This document shows, in pieces, positions 8,971 to 18,525 of a stretch of DNA of 64,000 bases; the stretch's first letter is position 1, and each line of letters begins with the position of its first letter. Origin of the DNA: Liquorilactobacillus oeni DSM 19972 (GTDB lineage: Bacteria; Bacillota; Bacilli; Lactobacillales; Lactobacillaceae). The stretch spans positions 348,602-412,601 of the forward strand of contig NZ_AZEH01000020.1 of NCBI RefSeq assembly GCF_001436275.1. Reading direction: 5' to 3'. The notes under the pieces are model-generated. The model did no database searches. It was not told the origin of the DNA and was given only the letters and a program-made list of their open reading frames with translations. The position numbers and the translations under genes are program-made.

Positions 8971-10431
8971 TTGGAAAATTGGTTAACGAAACAAGCGAAG
9001 CTGGTGCCTCAAAAGACAGCCTTGATTTTTGAAGAACATATCTGGTCTTTTAAGCAGTTGAAAAATGAAGTTATTAGAACAGCAGGCTGTCTGACTAAAG
9101 CAAATTTGCAAAGAGAACATAGGATAGCGCTTATTCCGGCTAATACCTCGAATAGTTACTTTATGCTTCTTGCTTTGCAGCAGCTTGGAATTACCCCGGT
9201 TTTACTAAATTTTCGACTAAGTTCAGCTGAGCTTGAAAGGCAGCTTGATAATGCACATCTAAAAGTTGTCTTATTTGACGATGAATTAGCTTTAAGGCTG
9301 GACGGATGCAAGGAGCTGCAAAAAAAATGGTTTGTTAGTTCATTAGCTGAAATTAGAAAATCAGCTGCAGCTCAGCCGGTTATAAAGCAGGAATTTCCAG
9401 AGACAAGCACAGCGTCTATTATGTATACTTCAGGAACTACCGGTAATCCTCATGGTGTAATTCAAAGTTTTCGTAATCACTTTTACTCAGCGGTAGGGTC
9501 TGCTTTTAATTTGGGAGTATCTCCAGATGATCTTTGGTTATGTGCAGTTCCGCTTTTTCATATCAGCGGGCTTTCTATTGTTATGCGCAGCTTGGTTTAT
9601 GGCATGGGGGTTTTGCTGACACGCCGCTTTGAAGCTGCTGAAATTACCAGATTGCTGTGCAGACAGCCAGTCACGCTAATGTCTGTTGTTCCGCAGATGC
9701 TTGAGCAGCTTCTTGCAGTTTTTCCAAAAAGCGGATATCAGAAACATTTTCGTGCTTTTTTATTAGGAGGTGCTGCCATTTCCAAAACAACTTTAGCTGC
9801 ATGTCAGGAAAAAAAGCTTGCGGTGATTCAGTCGTACGGAATGACAGAAACATGCTCACAGATAGTAGCTTTAAACTTTGCAGATGCTGCACGTAAGATT
9901 GGTTCGGTCGGCAAGCCACTATTTCCTGTACAGCTGCGAATTGCTGGACAAGATGAAGGTGAAATTCAAATTAAAGCACCGAACGTGGTTAGCGGTTATT
10001 TAAATAATAAGGACCAGTTTGAAAAGAAGCTTACATCTGATGGATGGTTTCGCACGGGAGATATTGGTACTCTAGATACGGAAGGATTTCTATTTGTAAA
10101 AGGCCGCAGCGACGAAATGTTTGTGTCAGGCGGAGAAAATATTTTTCCTAATGAAATAGAAGAAGTTTACATGACACTTCCCATTATTCAAGAGATTGCA
10201 GTAATAGGAGTTTCTGATAAAAAGTGGGGCGAGGTTCCGTGTGCTTTTTTTGTAGCAGCAAAAGAACTTGATAAGAAGTTTCTTTGCAGCTATGGCAGAA
10301 AAGTTATTGCACATTATAAGGTTCCTAAATACTTTATTCAGGTTTCACAGCTTCCTCATACAGCGAGCGGTAAAATCAAACATTATGCATTAAGGAATTA
10401 TTTTGAGAGCAATCAAAAAACGAGTTTTTAA
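8971..10431 (+). CDS. menE: O-succinylbenzoate-CoA ligase
   Basis: A 486-residue acyl-adenylate-forming ligase that activates O-succinylbenzoate with ATP and CoA. The P-loop-like motif SIMYTSGTTGNPHG is near residue 150, SYGMTETCSQ near 290, GWFRTGDIG near 350, and the C-terminal lysine motif TASGKIKHY near 470. Translation starts at TTG (8971) behind AAGGAGCGG. It is co-transcribed with menB. The upstream genes menF, menD, menH and menC are absent from this window, so the source of O-succinylbenzoate is not shown here. Confidence 0.93.
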   Translation: MENWLTKQAKLVPQKTALIFEEHIWSFKQLKNEVIRTAGCLTKANLQREHRIALIPANTSNSYFMLLALQQLGITPVLLNFRLSSAELERQLDNAHLKVVLFDDELALRLDGCKELQKKWFVSSLAEIRKSAAAQPVIKQEFPETSTASIMYTSGTTGNPHGVIQSFRNHFYSAVGSAFNLGVSPDDLWLCAVPLFHISGLSIVMRSLVYGMGVLLTRRFEAAEITRLLCRQPVTLMSVVPQMLEQLLAVFPKSGYQKHFRAFLLGGAAISKTTLAACQEKKLAVIQSYGMTETCSQIVALNFADAARKIGSVGKPLFPVQLRIAGQDEGEIQIKAPNVVSGYLNNKDQFEKKLTSDGWFRTGDIGTLDTEGFLFVKGRSDEMFVSGGENIFPNEIEEVYMTLPIIQEIAVIGVSDKKWGEVPCAFFVAAKELDKKFLCSYGRKVIAHYKVPKYFIQVSQLPHTASGKIKHYALRNYFESNQKTSF

Positions 10432-10451
10432 ACATAATTTGTTGTTTTTAT

Positions 10452-10500
10452 AAAAAGGTACTGAGTCAAAAATTAACTTTTGACTCAGTACCTTTTCACT
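10452..10500 (+). terminator. Terminator after menE; possible repeat remnant (copy G)
   Basis: A long hairpin (AAAGGTACTGAGTCAAAA / TTTTGACTCAGTACCTTT) flanked by A and T runs can terminate transcription from both sides. The bases just after it (CTTGCAATACTCGTG.., to about 10535) weakly resemble the left arm of the dispersed repeat, so this may be a decayed copy. Confidence 0.85.
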
Positions 10501-10642
10501 TTAACTTGCAATACTCGTGTTATTCAGCACTACACAACAAATTGCCTAATAACAAGCTAAATTATATTTTAAGCCATCACTAATAATGACTAAAGAATGC
10601 TGCTGGTGTATTGATAATTCTTGGTCTATTTATTTTTAATAC

Positions 10643-10972
10643 TTATTTTCTATGATATGGGTCTCTTTCCCTGACGTGTTCTCTAACCTGCTCAAAAATT
10701 GTAATAATATGCTGATCCGATAATTCATAATTGATCTTTTGACCAGCACGAATACCGCGCACTAGTTCCGTTTGACGCAATAATTTCAGCTGGTGTGAAG
10801 TGGCTGACTGCGAAATACCAATTTCTTCAGCAATCTCATTGACAGATAAAGACTTATCCGCTAATAAGAAGAGAATCTTATAACGAGTTTGATCTCCGAA
10901 AGCTTTAAATAATTGAACGCTTTTATCCAGTTCAAAATTACTTGGTAATTGATAATTATTCGCTTTTGTCAT
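10643..10972 (-). CDS. ArsR/SmtB-family regulator with a zinc-type alpha-5 site
   Basis: A winged-helix repressor of 109 residues. The DNA-binding helix is in NEIAEEIGISQSATSHQLK. The C-terminal helix reads SDQHIITIFEQVREHVRE: Asp, His, His and Glu fall in the register of the SmtB alpha-5 zinc site (D-x-H, then H and E one and two turns later). No cysteine site is visible. Zinc or cobalt sensing is therefore inferred. ATG at 10972 is preferred, 5 nt after AAAGGTGG; the longer GTG start at 10981 overlaps that ribosome binding site. No metal transporter is adjacent. Confidence 0.85.
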   Translation of the reverse strand: MTKANNYQLPSNFELDKSVQLFKAFGDQTRYKILFLLADKSLSVNEIAEEIGISQSATSHQLKLLRQTELVRGIRAGQKINYELSDQHIITIFEQVREHVRERDPYHRK

Positions 10973-11114
10973 ATAGGCCACCTTTAAAAAAATCCAGTAC
11001 TAGATCAGAAAAAATATGGAAACATATAGATTTTACCATACACATTCCATTATACCTAAAATATTGTCGAGTAAAAAGAGTTCTTCACCTTATCTGGTTT
11101 ATTATTGTCAATTT

Positions 11115-12056
11115 TTAGTCAGCTTTACGTGCAAGCTGATCAATTAAAGCAAAGAATTTTTTATGATCAACGTCATAAACTAATTCGGCTGAACGGCCGT
11201 CCTCTGTAAGATAAGTTCTACCGTCACTGGGCGCAGTGATACTGACAGCACAAGTGATTTTTTGGGTTTTTACAATAGTGGGATTGAAGAAGCAGCATGT
11301 TGTGAGTACATCCCATAAATAATATGTCGAGTTCGTTTCGAACAATCTTAGTTCAGGAACTAATGCATAACTGTTGCCGATAAAATCAAGACCGGTGAAG
11401 CGCCTTTGAGAAGCCCAATGCTGTCTTATCTCTTGAGTGAGCGGCACATTATTGGTACTTTCAAGGCTCACTAATTTCAATGAGATATTTGAGTCAAAAA
11501 CAGTTTTTACCGCTTTCGGATCCCAAAAGGCGTTCCATTCCTGTGTACCGTCTGAATCTGGTTCGATTACATTGCCTCTTTTGAGAAATGTACCGCCCAT
11601 CCAAATCAGCTGCTTAATATTATTTTCAATTGAAGGATCGAGTTCAAGCGCACGTGCAAGGTCTGTAAGAGGTCCTGTAAAAACAAGCGAAAGAGGCTGT
11701 TGGGCATGTTGCAGCTTATGTAAAAGATCAATATGCGCTGGTTCATCGCTTTTTTGAGTTAAGATCTTGCCGCTTTCATTTAAGAGTGGAAGTGCGTTCT
11801 CTGAATAAGCTGCAAGCCGCCATTCTTTTGGGAAAGGATGGACTGCTCGCGAGTTAGAAGTAGCTACTTTTATTTTTAAGCCATGCCCGAAACGATCAAT
11901 AATTTTACGGCTGGCTTCAACGGAAGGTCCGACATAACTATCTGCATCAACTGCTCCTACTCCGACAAGCTCAACGTCATCCATTTGAAGCAAAAGAAAG
12001 AGAGATATCAAGTCGTCAACACCGCCATCATGGTTAAAATAAACCTTTTCTGTCAT
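11115..12056 (-). CDS. Inosine-uridine-preferring nucleoside hydrolase
   Basis: A 313-residue IunH-family enzyme that splits ribonucleosides into base and ribose. The calcium-binding N-terminal motif appears as FNHDGGVDDLISL (residues 7-19), a variant of the usual DxDxGxDD with Asn-His-Asp at its start. LVFTGPLTDLARAL near residue 120 and IWMGGTF near 150 are also typical. It is divergent from the nucleoside ABC transporter beginning at 12290, so uptake and cleavage of nucleosides are probably linked. Exact base preference cannot be read from sequence. Confidence 0.88.
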   Translation of the reverse strand: MTEKVYFNHDGGVDDLISLFLLLQMDDVELVGVGAVDADSYVGPSVEASRKIIDRFGHGLKIKVATSNSRAVHPFPKEWRLAAYSENALPLLNESGKILTQKSDEPAHIDLLHKLQHAQQPLSLVFTGPLTDLARALELDPSIENNIKQLIWMGGTFLKRGNVIEPDSDGTQEWNAFWDPKAVKTVFDSNISLKLVSLESTNNVPLTQEIRQHWASQRRFTGLDFIGNSYALVPELRLFETNSTYYLWDVLTTCCFFNPTIVKTQKITCAVSITAPSDGRTYLTEDGRSAELVYDVDHKKFFALIDQLARKAD

Positions 12057-12179
12057 AATTAAGTGCCCCTTATCTATATGATTTTCTTTAAGTTGTCCTA
12101 AATTATAGCTAACATAACAGTGTTCGTCAAAAAACTCCTATTTTGAGGATAATTACTTCTTTTAAAAAGTATTTTATTA

Positions 12180-12192
12180 AAATACGAACAAT
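12180..12192 (+). promoter_or_regulatory. PurBox-like site upstream of bmpA
   Basis: AAATACGAACAAT matches the PurR box consensus AWWWCCGAACWWT at 12 of 13 positions. A weaker GTTCGTC motif in the opposite sense lies at 12122-12128, nearer the nucleoside hydrolase. Purine-dependent control of the nucleoside uptake genes is plausible but inferred. Confidence 0.4.
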
Positions 12193-12289
12193 AGACTTTT
12201 TGTTTTGCGAAACATATTGATTTTAGAACGTGACTGCTGTATACTTTTTCGTAGTTAAAGTTAAATAAAAATTTGGGGGCTGTATTTCA

Positions 12290-13312
12290 GTGAAGAGAAA
12301 AGTATTGGCATTTTTAGCAGCAACAATGATGGTGGGGACTATTCTTGTTGGTTGCGGCAATAATTCTGCAACAAGTAAAGGGACAAAGCATTCTGCTGCT
12401 TTAGTAACAGATGGCGGCGGTATTGATGATAAGTCATTTAATCAGTCTGCATGGGAAGGACTGCAAAGCTGGGGTAAAAGCCACAATTTAAAGAAGGGCT
12501 TGAATGGATATAATTATGCTCAGTCGAATGATGATTCCGACTTTTTGCCAAACATTAATAAGTTGGTAAAAGCTAAGTATGCAACTATTTTTGGGATCGG
12601 TTATAAGTTAGACAACGCAATCGGTTCAGCAGCAAAGGCAAACCCGGATACTAATTTTGCAATTATTGATTCAGTTGTTAAGAACCGTAAAAATGTTGCT
12701 TCTATAACTTTCAAGACTGAACAATCTTCATTCTTAGCTGGAGTTGCGGCAGCTGAAACAACCAAAACAAATAAAGTTGGTTTTGTAGGCGGAATTCAAA
12801 GTGACGTTATTAAAACCTTTGAAGCTGGATTTAAACAGGGTGTTAAGGCCGTTAACCCTAAAATTCAGGTTGATGTAAAGTATGCCGGTTCATTCTCTAA
12901 GGCGGATGTTGGTCAATCATTAGCTACTGCAATGTTTAATAATAATGAAGATGTTATCTTCCATGCAGCTGGTGGAACTGGAGCAGGTGTCTTCACAGCA
13001 GCTAAGAATTCTGCTAAGAATGGTAAAAAAGTATGGGTTATCGGCGTTGACCAAGATCAAAAAGCCGATGGTGCATATGAAGGCGGTAATGTAACTTTGG
13101 CATCGGCTGTTAAAAAAGTGGGTACTGCAGTTAAAGATCTTTCTAATCAGGCGATGAAGGATAAATTCCCTGGTGGGAAAGTTGTTACTTATGATCTCAA
13201 GGATAATGGAGTAGGTATCATTAACGATAATATGCCTAGTGATACTTGGAAAGTTGTTCAAAGTTACCAACAAAAAATTAAAGATGGTTCAATTAAAGTT
13301 GACCCTAAATAA
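12290..13312 (+). CDS. BmpA-family nucleoside-binding lipoprotein
   Basis: A 340-residue solute-binding lipoprotein. Its signal peptide ends in the lipobox ILVGC, with Cys at residue 22. The mature domain carries family landmarks LVTDGGGIDDKSFNQSAWEG (about residues 38-57) and FVGGIQ near 165. BmpA/Med-type proteins bind nucleosides for ABC import. The GTG start at 12290 follows GGGGGC. It leads a four-gene locus with an ATPase and two permeases, but a hairpin separates it from them, so it is probably made in excess. Confidence 0.92.
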   Translation: MKRKVLAFLAATMMVGTILVGCGNNSATSKGTKHSAALVTDGGGIDDKSFNQSAWEGLQSWGKSHNLKKGLNGYNYAQSNDDSDFLPNINKLVKAKYATIFGIGYKLDNAIGSAAKANPDTNFAIIDSVVKNRKNVASITFKTEQSSFLAGVAAAETTKTNKVGFVGGIQSDVIKTFEAGFKQGVKAVNPKIQVDVKYAGSFSKADVGQSLATAMFNNNEDVIFHAAGGTGAGVFTAAKNSAKNGKKVWVIGVDQDQKADGAYEGGNVTLASAVKKVGTAVKDLSNQAMKDKFPGGKVVTYDLKDNGVGIINDNMPSDTWKVVQSYQQKIKDGSIKVDPK

Positions 13313-13383
13313 GAGTATTATTAATTTTAAGGATATCGGTGGTAAGATATCATCAGCTAATTTGAAAGCTGTTTAGCAAAAAG

Positions 13384-13427
13384 TGGTGAAGCATTGGAGA
13401 AGAGATGACCAATACTTCGCCATTTTA
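13384..13427 (+). terminator. Intra-operon attenuating hairpin
   Basis: Arms TGGTGAAGCATTGG (13384-13397) and CCAATACTTCGCCA (13409-13422) pair at 13 of 14 positions, including one G-U, and are followed by TTTTATT. The position between the binding protein and its ATPase suggests partial termination that lowers downstream expression. Confidence 0.65.
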
Positions 13428-13454
13428 TTGCATACTGGATCGGAGGAGGTCTGT

Positions 13455-14981
13455 ATGGATAACGTTGTTGAAATTAAGAACATCACCAAAAAATTTGGCA
13501 GCTATAAGGCTAATGACAATATCTCTTTGCAATTAAAAAAGGGTGAAATACTAGCTCTTTTAGGAGAAAACGGTGCTGGAAAGTCAACTTTGATGGGGAT
13601 GCTGTCTGGCCTGCTTGAACCGACTTCGGGGGAGATTTTGATTAATGGGCATAAAGCTGTAATGAATAATCCCCGGGATGCAAAGAAACTTGGTATTGGA
13701 ATGGTTCATCAGCATTTTATGCTGATTCCAGCTTTTTCGGTACTTGAAAATATTATTCTAGGCGATGAGCCGACTAAAGGTTCATTTATTGATTACAAAA
13801 AAGCAGCTACTGAAATTCAGAAACTTGCACAGAAATACCATCTTGATATCAATTTAAATGCGAAGGTTCGCGATATTACTGTAGGAATGCAACAGCGTGT
13901 AGAAATTATGAAAGCCTTGTATCGCAAAGCCAATATTTTTATATTTGATGAACCGACTGCTGCGTTGACACCACAGGAAATTGATCAGTTGATCAAGATT
14001 TTGCGAGCTTTAGCAGCTGAAGGTAAAGCGGTAATTTTTATCACTCATAAGTTAAAGGAAATCAAGGAAGTAGCTGACCGTTGTGTTGTTATTCGGATGG
14101 GTAAGGTTATTGATACAGTTAAAGTCAGTGAGACGAAGGAAGAAACGCTTGCTGAAATGATGGTTGGCCGCAAAGTTAACTTAGCGCTTGATAAGAAAAC
14201 TGTACCCCAGGATAAGCTAGTGCTTGAAGTTAAGAATTTGGAAGTTGACGCACATAAGCGCCGCAAGGTTTCAGATTTTAATCTAACCATTCATGAAGGT
14301 GAGATCGTAGGAATTGCCGGAGTTGATGGAAATGGACAAAGTGAGCTGATCGAGGCAATTACTGGGTTGAGAAAAGTCAGAGCGGGCAGTATCAAAGTTG
14401 ATGGCAAAGAACTTCAAAACTACTCTGCAAGAAAGATTTCAGAAGCTGGTGTGGGCTGCATCCCGGAAGATCGGCAAAATGTGGGCTTGATCTTACCGTT
14501 AACAATTGCTGAAAATTTGGCGTTAAAAGATTATTATCATGAACCTATCAGCAAATACGGTCTTTTGAACTATAAATTGATTAATCAAAATGGAAGAAAG
14601 CTGATTAAAGATTTTGATATTCGTTCGCAAAGTGAAAAAGAACTTGTAGGTGATCTTTCCGGTGGTAATCAGCAAAAAGTAATCGTAGCCCGTGAAATTG
14701 CAAAGGAACCTAAGCTTTTAATTGCTGCTAATCCTACTCGTGGGGTTGATATTGGTGCTATCGAGTATATCCATGAAAAAATTATGGAACAGCGAAATGC
14801 TGGGCGTGCAGTTTTACTTGTCAGTTTTGAACTTGACGAAATTTTAAAGTTATCTGATCGTATCATTGTAATTCATGAAGGCAAAGTAGTTGGACAAATT
14901 GATCCGCAAAATACGTCCAGCGAAGAATTAGGGTTGATGATGGCTGGCAAAACACCAGTTTCTACAGGAATAGAGAGGTAA
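13455..14981 (+). CDS. nupA: Nucleoside ABC transporter, double ATPase subunit
   Basis: A 508-residue ATPase with two ABC domains, the form used by NupA/RbsA-type importers. Domain 1 has GENGAGKSTL (about residue 40) and a degenerate signature region DITVGMQQRVEI, then FDEPTAALTP. Domain 2 has GVDGNGQSEL in place of a classical Walker A, the signature LSGGNQQKV and ANPTRGVD. The frame is open from GTG 13383, but that region holds the attenuator hairpin. ATG 13455 behind the excellent ribosome binding site GGAGGAGG is the real start. The permease genes follow after 6 nt. Confidence 0.92.
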   Translation: MDNVVEIKNITKKFGSYKANDNISLQLKKGEILALLGENGAGKSTLMGMLSGLLEPTSGEILINGHKAVMNNPRDAKKLGIGMVHQHFMLIPAFSVLENIILGDEPTKGSFIDYKKAATEIQKLAQKYHLDINLNAKVRDITVGMQQRVEIMKALYRKANIFIFDEPTAALTPQEIDQLIKILRALAAEGKAVIFITHKLKEIKEVADRCVVIRMGKVIDTVKVSETKEETLAEMMVGRKVNLALDKKTVPQDKLVLEVKNLEVDAHKRRKVSDFNLTIHEGEIVGIAGVDGNGQSELIEAITGLRKVRAGSIKVDGKELQNYSARKISEAGVGCIPEDRQNVGLILPLTIAENLALKDYYHEPISKYGLLNYKLINQNGRKLIKDFDIRSQSEKELVGDLSGGNQQKVIVAREIAKEPKLLIAANPTRGVDIGAIEYIHEKIMEQRNAGRAVLLVSFELDEILKLSDRIIVIHEGKVVGQIDPQNTSSEELGLMMAGKTPVSTGIER

Positions 14982-14987
14982 TAAGGC

Positions 14988-16070
14988 GTGCTCAGTAAAT
15001 CATTTAAGGGAATATCCAATGCATTGATTTCGATTTTTGCCGGCTTTATAGTTGGTGCAATCGTAATGTTGTCTTTTGGGTATGATCCATTACAAAATTA
15101 TCAAAATTTGTTAGTAGGAGCTTTTGGAGATATCTATTCCATAGGTGAAACTTTACGTAACATGATCTCGCTTATCTTGACAGCATTAGGATTTGCAGTA
15201 GCAAGCAAAGCTGGGTTCTTTAACATTGGTGGACCAGGACAGTATTTAGTGGGGTGGTTTAGCACGATTGCCTTTACCCTTAACTTTTCACACTTACCCG
15301 GATTTTTGCTGATTACAGGCGGACTGCTTTGCGGAGCAGTTGCTGGTGGAATCTGGTCGATGATTGCTGGTGTTTTACGCGCATACTTTGGCACCAGTGA
15401 AGTAATTACTACAATTATGTTGAATTATATCGCGCTGTATTTCGTTAACTTTGCTGTAAAGAACTGGTTAGCAGCAAAGGGGAGTGATTCTTCGCCTAAT
15501 ATTGTCAGAAAAGCGAGTTTAAATACTAATTTTCTGCAGGAAATTACACATAACTCAACTTTTAATTGGGGATTTTTTATTGCATTGATCGTCGTCGCAC
15601 TAATCTGGTTTTATTTTAATAAAACCCGTTCTGGTTTTGAAACTAAAACAGTAGGGCTTAATGAGTCTGCGTCCAAATATGCGGGCGTAAATGTAAAAAG
15701 AACTATTGTAATTGCGATGCTTATTTCGGGGCTGCTTGCTGGGCTTGGCGGAGCAATAGATGGTTTGGGAAATTTTCAGAATATTTCTGTTTCAAACAAT
15801 CTTCCAAGCGTTGGGTTTAATGGTATGGCAGTTGCTTTACTTGCAGCCGAAAACCCGATTGGGATCGTCTTTTCAGCCTTGCTTTTTTCAGCCTTGCAGA
15901 TTGGCGGATTGAGTATCTCCGTTTATTCGAATACTCCAAGTGAGATTGTTGATATTGTAATTGCAGCAATTATCTTCTTTGTTTCGATCAAATATGTCTT
16001 TGAATTATTATTGAAAAAACGCTGGTTTGCTAAAAAACGGGTAAGCGAAAAGGAAGGTGCAGATAAATGA
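14988..16070 (+). CDS. nupB: Nucleoside ABC transporter permease 1
   Basis: A 360-residue membrane protein of the BPD_transp_2 family (about 8-10 segments), the permease type that partners double ATPases. Conserved family segments include SKAGFFNIGGPGQYL (about residues 72-86) and ISGLLAGLGGAIDGLG (about 245-260). The start is GTG at 14988 with AATAAGG just upstream. The stop codon overlaps the start of the next permease gene by 4 nt, so translation is probably coupled. With the second permease it should form the heterodimeric channel for nucleosides. Confidence 0.9.
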   Translation: MLSKSFKGISNALISIFAGFIVGAIVMLSFGYDPLQNYQNLLVGAFGDIYSIGETLRNMISLILTALGFAVASKAGFFNIGGPGQYLVGWFSTIAFTLNFSHLPGFLLITGGLLCGAVAGGIWSMIAGVLRAYFGTSEVITTIMLNYIALYFVNFAVKNWLAAKGSDSSPNIVRKASLNTNFLQEITHNSTFNWGFFIALIVVALIWFYFNKTRSGFETKTVGLNESASKYAGVNVKRTIVIAMLISGLLAGLGGAIDGLGNFQNISVSNNLPSVGFNGMAVALLAAENPIGIVFSALLFSALQIGGLSISVYSNTPSEIVDIVIAAIIFFVSIKYVFELLLKKRWFAKKRVSEKEGADK

Positions 16071-17026
16071 GTTTAACAACAATTTTAATGACAGTCTTTT
16101 CGACTACCTTAATTTATGCCGCTCCTTTAATTTTTACTGCTCTTGGAGGTACTTTTTCAGAACGCAGTGGGATAGTGAATGTTGGGTTGGAAGGTATGAT
16201 GATTGTCGGGGCTTTCAGCAGTACGGTCTTTAACCTTTCATTTGCCAACGTTTTAGGAAATGCGACTCCTTGGATTTCTTTGCTTGTCGGTGCTGTTTTT
16301 GGGCTGCTCTTTTCAATCTTGCATGCAGTAGCTACAGTTACTTTTAGAGCTAATCATATTATCAGCGGGACAGTTTTAAATTTGATGGCACCAGCATTAT
16401 GCGTCTTTTTAACCCGTATTATTTATAACGGAAAAGGGCAGACACCTGTCATTGACCAGAGTATGGGCAGTTTCACTTTCCCAGGTTTGTCACAGCTTCC
16501 ATTTGTAGGAAAGGTTCTTTTTTCACGGACTTCTCTAGTTGCCTTTGTCGCTGTTTTTATAGGAATTTTAAGCTGGTATATTCTTTATCGCACGAATATC
16601 GGGTTAAGACTGCGTTCAGTCGGTGAAAATCCTACTGCTGCTGATACATTGGGAATTAATGTAGGCAAGTATAGATACTTGGGTGTTTTAATATCAGGAT
16701 TTTTGGGCGGAATCGGAGGCGCTGTAATGGCACAATCGATTACTTTGAATTTTTCCGCAAGCACGATTTCGGGGCAAGGTTTTATGTCACTTGCTGCGAT
16801 GATTTTTGGTAAGTGGAATCCCTTAGGTGCGACAGGCGCCGCAATCTTTTTTGGGTTAGCTCAGAGTTTGCCGATAATTGGCGGTTACGTTCCTGTTTTA
16901 TCGCAGGTTAATTCAGTTTGGTTCCAGATCGCCCCTTATGCTATTACTATTATTGTATTGGTCTTTTTCTTGGGTAAAGCTGTTGCGCCTGCTGCAGACG
17001 GCCAGAATTATATTAAAGGAAAGTAA
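16067..17026 (+). CDS. nupC: Nucleoside ABC transporter permease 2
   Basis: A 319-residue BPD_transp_2 permease, second of the pair. It shows SERSGIVNVGLEGMMIVGAF (about residues 31-50) and VLISGFLGGIGGAVMAQS (about 205-222), the same motifs that mark this permease class. It overlaps the preceding gene by 4 nt (ATGA) and ends the operon before a strong terminator. Together with the BmpA protein and the double ATPase it makes a complete importer. Purine versus pyrimidine preference is not visible in the sequence. Confidence 0.9.
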   Translation: MSLTTILMTVFSTTLIYAAPLIFTALGGTFSERSGIVNVGLEGMMIVGAFSSTVFNLSFANVLGNATPWISLLVGAVFGLLFSILHAVATVTFRANHIISGTVLNLMAPALCVFLTRIIYNGKGQTPVIDQSMGSFTFPGLSQLPFVGKVLFSRTSLVAFVAVFIGILSWYILYRTNIGLRLRSVGENPTAADTLGINVGKYRYLGVLISGFLGGIGGAVMAQSITLNFSASTISGQGFMSLAAMIFGKWNPLGATGAAIFFGLAQSLPIIGGYVPVLSQVNSVWFQIAPYAITIIVLVFFLGKAVAPAADGQNYIKGK

Positions 17027-17082
17027 GTAATAAAGTTTATTATTTTTATTCTTATCAAGCTCTAAACATTTAAATATACAGC

Positions 17083-17132
17083 TAAGGGCCCGTGACGAAA
17101 TCAATCTTCCGTCACGGGCCCTTAGTTTATTC
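17083..17132 (+). terminator. Bidirectional terminator between nupC and uppP
   Basis: A near-perfect hairpin with arms CTAAGGGCCCGTGACG and CGTCACGGGCCCTTAG lies between two convergent operons. The run after it (TTTA) is short, but the GC-rich stem is strong. Confidence 0.8.
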
Positions 17133-17255
17133 ATCCAGCATACGCAAAGAATCATGTGGATTGTATTTGAAAGCTTTTTTAATATAAAATTATTATTTTT
17201 CTGCAGCTGATTTGAATTTGAAACGTATTGAATTCAAATATATAGCCACCAGAGC

Positions 17256-18083
17256 TTAATGAAACAGTGTGAAGTAGCCAATTACGATAACCCCTAATAC
17301 AATACGATACCAGCCAAATACTTTAAAATCATTTTTCTTAACATAATTAAGCAAGAAGCGAATTGAAAGGTATGCAATTACAAAGGAAACAATAACACCA
17401 ACTGCTAAAACAATTCCCTGTGACCCAATAAGTGTACCGCCGTGTGTGAAGTATTTGTAGAGCTTTAGCAATGAAGCACCGAACATTGTTGGGATGGCCA
17501 AGAAAAATGAAAATTCAGCAGCAACAAAACGAGAAGTACCAATCATAATCCCGCCTAAAATTGTGGCACCTGAACGAGAAGTACCAGGAACCAATGATAA
17601 TATCTGAAACAAACCGATAGTAATTGCTGTTTTATATGTAAGAGCATCCAGATCATCATATGTCGGTGTCAACTTTTTGTTGCGGTTTTCAATTACAATG
17701 AAGAGTATTCCATAAATAATTAAAGCCATTGAAACAACAAACCAGTTCATAAGATGTTCATCCATCCAATCATTTAATGGTAAGCCTATCAAGATTGAAG
17801 GGATTACAGCAACAATTACCTTTTTCCACAGTGTCCAAGTTTTTTTCTTTTCAACCGTGCTTTTGCGTGGAGACCAGGGATTTAACTTATGGAAGTAGAT
17901 GACAACGACAGCCATAATTGCTCCTAACTGGATTACTACATTGAACATATCAACAAACTGTTTTGACTGTTCCAGTTGGATGAATTCATCTACAAGTACT
18001 AAATGACCCGTTGAACTAATAGGCAAAAACTCAGTTATACCTTCAACTATTCCTAAGATAATTGCCTTAATAATGTCAAACAT
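17256..18083 (-). CDS. uppP: Undecaprenyl-diphosphatase
   Basis: A 275-residue integral membrane phosphatase (BacA/UppP) that recycles undecaprenyl diphosphate to the monophosphate lipid carrier for wall synthesis; over-expression gives bacitracin resistance. Both catalytic signatures are present: [20 protein letters not shown] near residue 12 and [10 protein letters not shown] near 170. Several membrane segments follow the usual pattern and length is normal. It stands as a single gene. The ATG follows AAAGGAGAA. Confidence 0.95.
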   Translation of the reverse strand: MFDIIKAIILGIVEGITEFLPISSTGHLVLVDEFIQLEQSKQFVDMFNVVIQLGAIMAVVVIYFHKLNPWSPRKSTVEKKKTWTLWKKVIVAVIPSILIGLPLNDWMDEHLMNWFVVSMALIIYGILFIVIENRNKKLTPTYDDLDALTYKTAITIGLFQILSLVPGTSRSGATILGGIMIGTSRFVAAEFSFFLAIPTMFGASLLKLYKYFTHGGTLIGSQGIVLAVGVIVSFVIAYLSIRFLLNYVKKNDFKVFGWYRIVLGVIVIGYFTLFH

Positions 18084-18314
18084 AAAATTTTCTCCTTTGT
18101 AAATAATGGTTTTACTGTATCATGATACTTCATTTAGCTGTATTAAACAATTTATGGCAAGTCTTTTAAAGAGAATATTTATAAATTACTTGAAAAGTTG
18201 AAGCATGTAAGACTGTATTTGAAAAAACTGATTCGTTGGATAAAAAATTGTAAGTTAAGTGTTTTTATTTAGAAGGATGTAAAAAATAAGTAATAAAAAA
18301 CGAAACATGAACTT

Positions 18315-18475
18315 AAAAGAGGGATTAAGCCAAATAATTTGACTCAATCCCTCCGTACCATTTTCGGTTTTTGTATTACTGTGTTTTAGCAGACAACTCT
18401 TCCCGTCTCATCACGAATTACACATAAATAAACTATACTTGCAGTTTGCTGTCAGTGTTCAAGGTCTTCAGCTTA
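18315..18475 (+). repeat. Diverged copy F of the dispersed repeat, with terminator hairpin
   Basis: The hairpin GAGGGATT..AATCCCTC (18319-18353) is followed by a diverged version of the repeat core: TATTACTGTGTTTTAGCAGAC, then CACGAATTACACATAAAT and TTGCAGTTTGCTGTCAGTG, which align with the stronger copies in order. On the minus strand the hairpin followed by TTTT also serves as a terminator for the hydratase gene. Similarity is judged by eye and is lower than for copies A, B, D and E. Confidence 0.5.
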
Positions 18476-18525
18476 TATCATCTAAGTTCGATAACAAAAT
18501 AATGTTTTATTATTTAATTAAGATA

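Noticed and set aside
10452..10535. Full copy of the dispersed repeat after menE
   Set aside because: Only the hairpin and a weak left-arm resemblance are present; listed as a terminator and possible remnant.
13383..13454. N-terminal extension of the nucleoside ATPase
   Set aside because: This stretch contains the attenuator hairpin; a strong ribosome binding site precedes ATG 13455.
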